Source of the DNA: Bugula neritina
Taxonomy: Eukaryota > Bryozoa > Gymnolaemata > Cheilostomatida > Bugulidae
Length of the DNA stretch: 64,000 nt
Reading direction: 5' to 3'
NCBI GenBank assembly: GCA_964035545.1
Contig: OZ037769.1
Span: 9,897,429 to 9,961,428 of the forward strand
Below are positions 53,785-64,000 of the stretch, piece by piece (position 1 is the first letter of the stretch; each line of letters starts with the position of its first letter). Below the pieces are notes generated by a model. That model saw only the letters and a list, made by a program, of their open reading frames with translations, ran no database searches and had not been told where the DNA came from. Both the position numbers and the translations under genes were made by a program.

Positions 53785-56700
53785 TGGTCTATGATATGCC
53801 TATTGCATGATTCTGTTAAAATTATTTACCGGTTGTTTTGGGAGTTCCTACAATATCTATGAATCCCTGTCGTTGTAGCACTATTGTATATTTTGTTGGG
53901 TCGGATGCTTGTTGTAACTCTTGAAGGTGGCAGGTAGCTCAAACCAACTTTAGTGGATGTGCAATTCATCATTTGTCTCATAGCTTTGTTCTCTACTTGA
54001 TATGGATCTCCTGTGTTTTAGGTATATATAAGTGAGTAATCATGACAATCAAGATTGTTTAACTAGAAATTAATGGTTTCTCCAGAATTTTATTTCTTTT
54101 AAGATTTTAAGCTGATATTTGAGGTTGAACAATTTAGCTGTTAGAAAACTTGGAAAAATAACTTCAAGTTGATGTCTCATTGTTTAGTTAGTGGCTCAAA
54201 CTAGTTGAAAATGAAGGATAACCAGCGTTTCAAAATATTTAGTTCTGAAAAGATACCTAATGTGAAATGAATTAAATCAAAAAGGATATTTAAGATAAAA
54301 ACTATTTATATATATCAAAGTCATTACACTATATCAAATAGAACTTTTTACCTCCGCCTTTAAAAGCAATTGCAATTACAATATACTTGTATAACCATTT
54401 TGGTGAATCAGAAATATTGATAGTAACAGAGCTGATCCTAAAAATCTAACAGCTCTTGGGTGAGCCAATGGTTAAAAATATATGGTTTTTCATGCGGCAG
54501 TGGTTTTCATATTATAGAAGAATCATTTTTCCAATTGGCAATATCTAGTTCACAAGCATGCAGTTGATGCACAAGTTGATAGTATTTGCAACATGCAAAG
54601 GAAAAAACTACTTACCAGTTTTAGACTTCGATGTTTCAGCTGGAGGTACAGCAGGAAGTTCCATCTATAAAGAACACCAGATGAGCTAAAGCTTCAATTA
54701 TGATTATTTACAATTTCATACTCTTATTATAGCACTTAAAATGTGTAACTATAATAATGAATTCATGCAAGTATATGAAAATCCAACCATATAATAGAAG
54801 TAGTACTATAATAAGGTTGTTGGTGTCATGTAGCTAAAAGTCATGTTTTGGTATTATAGCTACAGTGTAGATGCTTTAAACATTATAGATTCAGAGCAGG
54901 TGGTATTGGTGAGCACTATTCTGATTGTAAGCACTATAGCGCAATTTCCGCATAAAATATTTCTTAGTCTCACCATCTCACCATTTATATATTGTTTAGC
55001 ATGGTTACATTCACCATACATAAACAATATGGCAAGTTTTCTAGCAAATATGGGCTTCCAGCAAGGTAAATAAAAAACTTGACTATAACCATCCATGGAT
55101 AGTTCATAGCAACATTATGATAGTCTACTTATAAAATAACGTTCTTCATAGGAGTTCATTATATAACTAGAGATGAGAACAAATAAGCATTTACAGCCTA
55201 CACTTGTCTGATTATATATACCTGTTGTCTCCTGGTTTTCTGATAACACATTTTACCAGGTCAGAACAAAGCTACCAAATAATGACAAGTTACTAGGTGT
55301 GTTTTGATTGCATTTTTAAGTGAAGTTGGTTTCAGTGACCAGCAAATATTAAGCAGCAAACATGCAATATACAAACTATATTATATCCATATGCAAACTC
55401 CTATTAATATACAAAGTATGTATTAATCTACAAACTATGTAATAATATACAATCAATATATTGATATGCAAACCACATAATAATGTACAAAAAGCTATGT
55501 TTAAATATTGTAATATATTATCTATATTGTTTATGAAATTTAGTGAGGAAACCCAGATTTAAATTATATGGTTCTTAAAATTATAGGACTTTTATAAAAA
55601 AAATCCTGTAATTTTGTAATTATTTTATTATGCAATATATTTAAAAACAAATAGTCATACTGTATAAATAGCATACCTTGTCTAATATGACCCCGTTAAG
55701 TAAATGATACTGCTTTAAAACATGTTGCTTTGATTCACGGAGAGGTTGCTTTAAATCTTGTGAGGCTTCATAGCTTAATTCTGCTGCCTGTAAATAATAT
55801 ACCAGTAATACTGTATATGCAGTGTGAGTAGCATGTGTGTGTCTGTGTGTGTCTGTGTGCGTCTGTGTGTGTCTGTGTGTGTCCGTGTGTGTCTGCATGT
55901 GTGTGTCTGTGTGTGTGTATATTATATTTTATATATCTTGTATAACACTCAATTAAAATTATAATATCAATAATAATAAATTTGTAACTAACATGCACTT
56001 CTTTCACTGAGTGTCTAGCTAGAAATGGTGCAACACGTGACTTGTTTTCTTTTACTGTTGTCTAATGAAATGTTTTGGCTTTTACAATGGTTTAAGAGAT
56101 CCAAGTTGTAGATATTGCATTTTATTATTATTTTTCATGTATTTGATTGTTAAGTTTCTTTTTATGTAATTACAAATCTCAATGTTTAGTATGACCTGGT
56201 GCAATCACATTAGAACAACAACTTAATATTCAAAGAAAGTGATGGAGAAAGAAAGTATAATGTAAAACTTCAAGCTTTTAGGCCAATGCCTATGTCAATG
56301 GTTTTTCATATATTCAGATGAAAGCTAATCAAATGTGATTTGCTAAAAGTTTTTGAAGTGTCTCAACCTCTTTCTTAGGATAAGAAATAATAAAATGTCT
56401 AAAGAGCAACACCCATCTGCAAACTGCAATAACACTTGACAAAAATATACTTTTTGAAGTTTTAAAATAAACATGTTTGTGAAAAGCAGAACAAACCTGG
56501 TTGCTATTAAATCTTTTTAAAGTTTTAATGCTGTCTAATGCTCATAGTAAAAGGCAAGCCATATCTGTAACTTTCAGTTGGACTAATTATTTTGCTAGCA
56601 ATTAAAGCACATTTATCTAAAACATTTTATTAGGTTACAGCCATTTATAAATAAGGAAATAATTTTACCAAATTATACTTTTTCAAAGAAAATTTGAACG

Positions 56701-59700
56701 AAACTTAACTTACCATAGCCTTATCGTTGCTGCTAAATCAGAAGTAATAGATGTAGTTATTAGACATACTAGATTTGCTGTATGCAGTATGCAGTACCAT
56801 AATAACACACAAGCATACAATGTTTTAATAATGCACACATTACATACTCCAATGCTACGCAACAACTTGAATGATGCAAAGTTGAAAAAATATTGTTCAC
56901 TGGTAATATAAAACTGAACAAACTTAAATTTCAATATAAAGTACAAATAAAGTATTAAGAGCTTTGTTGTTAGAAACACAAGACAAACATTTTATTTATT
57001 TAAGACTGTTATAGATAATACAAACAGTCTGCTATTAGTTCAATGTGCGTATTTATTATTAGTTACCAAAGTGTGTTTGAGGTTTTGCCTCAACACTCAA
57101 AATTTGTTGAATTTAAAGATATTCTTACTATTATTTTGAGGTTGCTTTTCTAGTCTTACTTTTCAAATTCCTCGGGTAAACTTAGTAATAGAATTTACGC
57201 ATTTGTCGAAGCTACAATTTCAAAGTGGTAGTTGGTGATAATAAAACATTGTTTTTCAACAATGTCTCTAGCCAAATAGTTCGAACAAGTGACGTGCTCT
57301 ATAAGATTACAATATAAGATTACAATATACAGAATTTTGAAGGTTGTATTTAGTCTACAGAGTTGTGTCTTCTTGTGACTTAATTTGAGAGACATGGGCT
57401 GAAGCAGTTGTCATACCATATTATGGGTAAACAAACCAAGGCATCAGCTAAGTTCTTACCCTCTTCATAACAACCAACTGGTAACTATTTTAAATTGATT
57501 TTTCTTTTTGGCAGTGGACAAAATTTTGCAAGACATTGTTGGGATTTCTGGTGCATTAATTTGGTTTTTACTCACTGCAATCAAAATCAGGTTTCACTAT
57601 AACATGAATTCTCTTATGGTAGATTGCTAAATAAAATTTAATGCACAAGACATTATCATTGAAAATTACAGTAATAAATTCCATTTAAAAGCTTGGCACC
57701 CCTGTTGCATAGGAAATAGTTTAATTACCAATCTAAACTTTTGTTTACATATTGAAAAAGTTTATTAAAAAGCAACTAAAACTAGTTGATGTTCTATAGT
57801 ATGATCGATAAACATATATATGTAGATATTATGATAAATATTAGAGTTACTCCCCCTGACACGCCACTAAAAGAACACATGACTTATATTTTAACACAAT
57901 GGTATTATTATTGCCTAATGACTAGTATTTTCCTTTCCCTTAATTCATGTACAATACTCATGCACTTGGTTGGGTTCAATTTTGCTGATTCATGAAAGCC
58001 GACAGTCGACCGAGGTTCGGCTCGCTGGCTTGCCGACATGTCGAATGTCGGTTACCGACATTCCAAATGTCAGCACACCTTGTCGAACTTCGGCCAACTG
58101 TCAGTTGAAGGTTCTAGAATCTCTTTATCTAAGTAGTATAAAAGGAGGCACATTCTGAGCTCCAGTCAGTTGTAGTCAGGAGATCAGACTGGAAGGATCA
58201 ACTATACCAATAGACCCACAGTACACACTACTCTACACTCTCTTATCTCTTCTCTTACAAGGAGTTATGTTCTCTGTCTGATTGCATTCAATAACCCACA
58301 AGTTACTACAATATTACAATGTTAGAAAGTTCAGATAGTGGGTACTACTACTACTAATTAATATTGACGCTGACAAAAGCTGTAATTTGGAAGTTTAGTC
58401 TGATCTGATAGGAAAATTAAAAGTTGAAATAGAGTTAACATAACTTAATTTATAGAATAAATGAAATTAGAACGATATAAGTGATATGATCAAATCATAA
58501 TAATATAATATAATTTAACTATCATGAACTACATTATGTGGGTAGTATAATGTTTCTGCAAGCAGCATTATTATTTTATCTCAAAGAAGAAATGTACTGG
58601 AAGCATTATTCAAACTAAATTTAAGATGGGTGCAAATCATTTCGTACATGCACAAGTCATTTCATACCACTTTTTCAGGTAGTTTGTACACATCTAATAG
58701 GTCGTTAGTACACATCAATAAAAATTAAATAAAATGCATATTTTTTATAGTTATTTGTTATTTGATGAATGAATAGTACAGAAATAAAAGATTATTATAA
58801 GACATAGCATCGATCAAAAAAATGGCAGCATGTCCAATTATGATTTTTAAATGATTTATAATTATCATCATAATAGATAATAGATTGATACAAAACATCT
58901 ATCAACAGGTGACATGGGATGCAGTTGCAATAAATAATTAAACTAGTATTATTCAGCTTTCAAGTGGTTATCCAGTGGATTAATTTATTATTTATTTTAG
59001 GTACGAAATGGATTATAGCAGTTTGTGTAAAAGCCACCATTTTGTATACAAAACAACTTGTGTACAAAAGGACTTGTGCAGGAAACAACAGTAGCTGTAG
59101 TTGATGAAAGCTACTTATAACTATATTTAATTTTATTTCTGTAACCATAGCTGCCATATTTAATGGGTTGCAGTTATAAAAATATTTAAACAACATAATA
59201 GTTATTGCAGATCAAAGTCAAGTGTTAGGTGTAGAGTGCTACAGTACTCGCTGCTTTACTGTATGGTACTGAGACCTGGAACGTAATATACAGTGTGCAG
59301 GTTGACATACTACAAGCATATATGTTATGTGACATCCGCGCTCAATTATGGGTATCTCTTGGAGGGGCAATATTACTAACCAAGAACTACTAAAGAGAGC
59401 TAGTTTACCATCTTTAAAATCCCTCCTCATTCAAATGAACTAGAATGGCTAGGGCATCTCGTGAGGATGGACCATAGCCGTTTACCTAAACAACTTCCTT
59501 ATTTGCAGCCGAAAAACATAACCAGGGAAGGTGCAGACTGAGATTTAAAGACACTGTTAAGCAAAATATGGAAAAGATAGATATGGACAAAGATAGCTGG
59601 TAAAGGGCGGCAAAATGTATAGAGACAGATGGAAATGCTTGATTAAACTAAACTGAAAATATTCATTGTTACTCCGACAGACTGCTATGATGATGATATA

Positions 59701-60321
59701 TACAATGCCAGTCGAGGACAAAAATATTAGCTTTCAAAAGATATAAATTATTACATACAGTTTTCTCTGATTTATGCACTGCTGAAGGGGAAGATGCCAG
59801 TTTGGACAAAAATCCTGAAACTTTTTGTCTCTTGACTGCAACATTAAGTCTTGTTTTTGATATGTTCGCTGAGCTGCGTTGGGATGCTAAAAAATAGAAA
59901 AAAATGAGTTTATCTATATTTCATCAAGCATAGGTTTTGACTGTTTTATTATCACACTCTTGCTTTTAACAATTATGATACTGCTTACCATGCATTGATG
60001 TAGACTTTGAATTAATACTGTCTAATATAATTTAGGAAGATTTACAATAATGCAAATGATATTATATTTTAAAGGGTGCCCACACGTTTTCTCTCACTAG
60101 AGAACTTGCAGATTGTGATGTTGTGAACAACTGTAATAAAACAGTCCGAACTACAGACTACACAGTGTAATCAAACAAATAAAAATATCATTAGAGTTTT
60201 TAGATACAATTTTTTGTCAAACTTTTTGTCTTTTGCTTCCGGTTCTTAAAATTGATCTTTTATATTACTTAGACTGCAATATGCATTGTTTGACCAATAT
60301 AAACATACACACGCACACACT

Positions 60322-60360
<39 letters not shown>

Positions 60361-61568
60361 ACACACACGCACACTGCACACGCACACACGCACACGTACA
60401 AACATACATGTACATACGTATACATAATTTACATATACACACACGCGCGCACGCACACACACATATATATATATATATATAATGTATATATATATTACTG
60501 TTATAGTACTACAAATACATCAACACAAACAGCTATTGTCGGGCAGTAGTCAGTTTATACTCAAATATGCTAATTTAAAGAAAACAATTAACTTAGTTTG
60601 ACTCGCCATATTCACTGCTTCCTGTTCGAGGCTTCCTTAACATGTTGTTATCATCATTGCATCTTGAAACTATGCCTTCTCTTATTGTGTCTTGTGTATT
60701 CCCGCCATGTATGCTTATGTTTTTATTTTCTGATTTTAGGGTAGACGATTGTTGAACTGTGCTTCCAGTAGCATGCATCTGTTTTGGACTGCTTAAACTA
60801 TCCTACAAATAAAAGTGATAGCTGCGAATAAATATGTTTACAAAGGATCGGTCAGACATTTATTACTGTTACTTTGTGTAAAAAGAGAACTTCATGTGAA
60901 GATTGGGCTGTAGTTACACCTATCAAAGCTTTTTAAAAATGTCATATCAAACTTTGCCACCTTACAAAGTTTTAGATTGAACCTCCCCAAAAAAATGTTT
61001 TATTTTTGTCAAACAAGTTATTTTTTCAAACTAAGTGCTTTTTGAAAAATTTTATGTTTGCATATATATATATTTATAGAAAAAAATATATATACATAAA
61101 TCAATTATATATGTAATTATATAGTATACAATGAAATGTTATACAATTGAACTACAAGCTTGCAGTTTAGATTCAAGCTATCTTTATAGAAATTCTTAAT
61201 GTTTTTTAATAATTTCTTTATAATGAGCTGAGAACTATATTAACCTAATGCACGTTTTCATTTTCCCATTATTAAATCATCTTTGTCTTTGCTCTTTCTT
61301 AATTTTGCTAAAAAAATTCACTGCCACCTTCAAGTCACCACACAACATTTTTATGTTTTCTTAGTTTTGCAATACCAGCAGTTTTTGAAAATAGCTACCT
61401 ATACTAGGTCAAACATCTGGAAAAAGCATCGGTACCAGTTACAGCTTGAAATCAACAGATTAAAGTTTTTACAGCAAATTTAGCACATTTGGCTTTACTT
61501 AAACATAATACTATAGGTTTGGGCTAGATGAAATAATCCCAACAAGCAATAATGCTGACACTTACCAT
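48795..61568 (-). CDS. Unrecognised eight-exon gene, predicted 508-residue protein
   Basis: Minus-strand exons: 61568-61566 (ATG), 60802-60616, 59886-59759, 55787-55677, 54664-54616, 54010-53830, 53183-53134 and 49612-48795 (stop TAA). All borders are GT-AG and the phases agree; total 1,527 bases. The first coding exon would hold only the ATG (AATG/GTAAGT), and the donor after exon 2 (AGCA/GTGAAT) is the least certain. The protein is hydrophilic, Ser/Asn/Lys-rich and probably largely disordered. The last exon has the best-ordered block (SSWLSPLEMCNVPADQKLRYL, then AIAEKRRFTKIMTETSRLLK), likely helical. No known domain, signal peptide or membrane segment was recognised and no function is offered. 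It is convergent with the adaptin, stops 467 bases apart. Confidence 0.65.
51382..51638. repeat. Dispersed repeat, copy 2
   Basis: Matches 10841-11060 over most of its length; lies in the last intron of the minus-strand gene. The rest of this intron (49613-53133) is AT-rich and holds the minisatellite below; no other feature recognised. Confidence 0.6.
51950..52436. repeat. 15-bp minisatellite
   Basis: About 32 copies of AGTTTAGTGTAGTAC with T/G, T/C and A variants. The unit is a multiple of three, which gives the false frame 52149-52466. Confidence 0.95.
53410..53695 (+). repeat. tRNA-derived SINE
   Basis: The head has an A-box-like TGGTCTAGGGGTTAGAG (about 53418) and a B box GGTTCGAACCCC (53462-53473), as in RNA polymerase III promoters of tRNA genes. 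The body (AAAAGCCATTTGTGATGTTAGG to GACAAGTCCTTGTAGCCTG) also appears in the copy at 32472. It is too long and unpaired to be a tRNA gene. A (TA)n tail follows. Confidence 0.8.
53707..53781. repeat. (TA)n microsatellite
   Basis: About 37 TA units with one TG interruption, following the SINE as its likely tail. Confidence 0.95.
55834..55920. repeat. GT-rich minisatellite
   Basis: Units of GTGTGTCT / GTGTGTGTCT with a few C and G variants, in intron 3 (between exons 3 and 4) of the minus-strand gene, 47 bases from an exon. Confidence 0.9.
55921..57985. other. Intron of the minus-strand gene, no further feature
   Basis: AT-rich; scattered short frames only. A donor-like site at 56710-56716 (CTTACCATAG on the plus strand) has no exon that keeps phase. 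Confidence 0.5.
57990..58318 (+). repeat. Probable solo LTR
   Basis: About 330 bp with LTR-like order: a block of CGAATGTCGG-type words including a perfect palindrome AATGTCGGTTACCGACATT (58034-58052), a TATA box (AGTATAAAAGGAGGC, about 58134-58148), a likely start region (CTCCAGTCAGTTG), a CTCTC-rich stretch, then CATTCAATAACCC. It is GC-richer than its surroundings. The exact TG/CA ends and a target duplication could not be fixed. No coding part is adjacent. Confidence 0.6.
59240..59650 (+). pseudogene. LINE reverse transcriptase remnant, C-terminal part
   Basis: Plus-strand pieces across frames: LLYGTETW, then EWLGHLVRMDHSRLPKQLP and LRFKDTVKQNMEKIDMDKDSW, matching LLYATETR, RWSGHLVRMKGHRLSKQ and KCFKDCLKDSMK of the LINE at 18165-22275. 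Several stops and frame changes. It lies in the intron of the minus-strand gene, antisense to it. Confidence 0.75.
60300..60480. repeat. (AC)n-rich tract followed by (AT)n
   Basis: Impure CACACGCAC repeats with a pure (AC) core at 60327-60357 and (TA)n at 60463-60481, in an intron of the minus-strand gene. Confidence 0.9.
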
Positions 61569-62265
<697 letters not shown>

Positions 62266-62577
62266 CTCTCAATCCGTGTAATTTGTCCCCTAATCAGCAC
62301 AGAACAGAGTACCATGGCTCACACCATCGCAATTGTAGAAACTTATAGTTTTACTAAAGCATGTTTAAAAAGTATGTAAACTCAAGCCAGAGTGCTCAAG
62401 TGACTCTAGGGGTCACCTAGGAGTCACGAGCCTTGCTAAATGCTAGCAGCTTGAGTTTGTGACTATGGTTAGAGTATATTTTGAACATTAAACTGAAATT
62501 ATTCAAATAGTTGCATATTTAAAATTTCATGTTGCCCCCTTGAAAATTGACCAGCTCCTGTATATCCACCCCTTTCA

Positions 62578-62722
62578 AGCAAGAACCCCCTCCTCAGATT
62601 CAAAAAAGTTACTTGCAGATCTGAAATTAGCAGAATGTTGGCTTCGAAGTGATATATAGCAACAAAAATCAGGATTGATGTGCTCCACCTGCCCATTCTT
62701 GCATGTTGGCACCCCACTATTA
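62578..62722. repeat. Dispersed repeat, copy 2 (pair of 35085-35228)
   Basis: Shares AGATCTGAAATTAGCAGAATGTTGG-type sequence, GATATATAGCAAC and GGCACCCCACTA with the adaptin-intron copy, in the same orientation. Confidence 0.6.
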
Positions 62723-63512
62723 TATAGCTTGTAAGATTTAGTTTGCATAACCAAGCTATGAAAATAAATCTATATACAGATTTCCAACTTTTATCATTTT
62801 ATGTTAATGACGTTATTTAATTATTCTAATTTACTAAAAGAAGCTTTGATATAATAATTATATTTTAAATATTTATTAATTCTATTAATCAGCTTATAAA
62901 ATTATTTTAATCTTTGGTGTATTTTAGAGAGGGTTTATATTTTTTAATTTCTATACCAGAAGTTTTTTAGTGTTTTCGAAAATATTTGTGCGTTTTTCAC
63001 TGAAGCGAATCAATAAATCGACTACCTTTTTTTTGAGTAGCCTTACATTTTGTATTTCTCAGTGAACGTGTAGTATGCAGATTACTGTGATGCACATATA
63101 CTGTTTTAGTTAATTTAGAATACATTGCTTTAATTGTTGGCATAGAAACTTTGTTGTCACTCATATGTTATGGAAGTAAACAGGGCAGAATCAGGGTGTC
63201 TTCAATGCAGCAAAGTTTTTACTATAATATAGCTTATATATAACACAATTCTACAAGACTAATGGAACAAAGCTTTGTATTACTATGAAAGTTTAAATCT
63301 AATAACCTATTTAATTGTAAGTAATTTTTTCTGTTTATAGAAAGAATGAAAAAAATTGTGCTACAGTTAGGCTAAATTTGTTGACCCGGTTTTTAAAGAA
63401 TCATTGGAAAACAAGGGCCAGACCTAAAACGTTATCAAAGAAGCAATTCTTTGAAGTTAGCCTAGTCTGTATTGTTAATGAGCAATGCTGCTGTAAAACT
63501 CATAGTTTTACC
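62723..63512. other. AT-rich stretch, no gene recognised
   Basis: No supported frame, RNA gene or repeat boundary. The final bases 63759-64000 are likewise featureless. Confidence 0.5.
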
Positions 63513-63758
63513 TGGGTCATTTTACTTAATTTAGTACACACTGGAAATCTCCAGTTTTTAGCTAGTTTTTACAGTTTAGCTGCTAATGAACATAATTTTC
63601 TGCCCAAAACCAGTACAATATCAATAGATACACCTGAATAATCAAGGTTAATTTTAATTTTGTTTGATATTTCCCATGCTTTTTTCTAATTATTAAACTG
63701 TAAAAAATAGCCAAAAACTGGAGATTTCCAGTGCGTAGTAAATAAGTAAAATAACCCA
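63513..63758. mobile_element. Palindromic MITE, 246 bp
   Basis: Inverted ends of about 65-70 bp: TGGGTCATTTTACTTA...CACTGGAAATCTCCAGTTTTTAGC against its complement ending GTAAAATAACCCA. The core ACTGGAAATCTCCAGT is itself partly palindromic. No target duplication was fixed. Confidence 0.75.
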
Positions 63759-64000
63759 TTTTATTAAAGTTTAAACTACTAGCCAAACAAAAAAGTTAAA
63801 AGCTTCAATTCTTTTAGTTCTAAATAATGTTGAAAACTTTGCTCAACTGCATCTTAAAACTGCAAATTACCTGCAGCAGATTTTGCAGTTTAATATATAC
63901 ATGTTGCTTATTGAAGGCAATTGTTCTTTTGCAACTGTTTATTATAATATTATTTTTGGTTAAAGGGGTGTAAGGGTCACCTTCAGTTTCATCCTAGATA

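Noticed and set aside
56710-56735. Possible 19-base microexon of the minus-strand gene
   Set aside because: It has acceptor and donor, but 19 bases would break the phase between the two well-supported flanking exons.

Overview
This window is from an animal nuclear genome, probably a marine or freshwater invertebrate. The evidence is intron-rich genes with GT-AG introns, AT-rich intergenic DNA, many microsatellites and minisatellites, and a dense mixture of Gypsy-type LTR elements, LINEs, tRNA-derived SINEs, foldback/TIR elements and a hammerhead ribozyme. The phylum cannot be named from the sequence alone. A single AP-1/AP-2 beta-type adaptin that is clearly diverged from the vertebrate proteins fits a fast-evolving invertebrate lineage.

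Layout. (1) 1-10,510: a three-exon FLYWCH zinc finger plus MULE-type transposase gene on the + strand, with one frameshift in its FLYWCH exon. Its first long intron holds a complete, very young Gypsy-type retrotransposon, element A (972-8417), with identical 305-bp LTRs, a 4-bp ATAA target duplication, an 18/18 match to the 3' end of tRNA-Leu as primer site, gag, a textbook -1 frameshift signal, pol, a pol tail frame and a third ORF encoding a zinc-finger/coiled-coil protein. (2) 11,061-15,798: element B, a decayed minus-strand relative with its 5' half missing; its third ORF is still open. (3) 15,861-16,220: a small retroelement remnant with a well-formed type I hammerhead ribozyme on the minus strand. 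(4) 17,211-32,235: nested repeats. These are a minus-strand LINE interrupted by a hAT-type MITE, element C (a minus-strand Gypsy relative interrupted by palindromic elements and by a 5'-truncated LINE with a 20-bp duplication), a remnant of a fourth LTR element, and a 1.7-kb palindromic foldback element. (5) 32,746-48,591: a complete 19-exon AP beta-adaptin gene on the + strand. (6) 48,795-61,568: an unrecognised eight-exon gene on the - strand, convergent with the adaptin. (7) 61,569-64,000: repeats and no gene found.

How it works together. The adaptin is the only gene whose cell role can be stated: it is the large beta subunit of the clathrin adaptor complexes AP-1/AP-2. All 19 exons join in phase to 947 codons, and the key residues of the appendage binding platform are retained. 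The left half is a transposon graveyard in which insertion order can be read from target duplications. The most unusual items are the hammerhead ribozyme, the frameshift signal and extra zinc-finger ORF of the Gypsy family, the nested-hairpin foldback element, and a tandem repeat that copies an adaptin splice donor four times.
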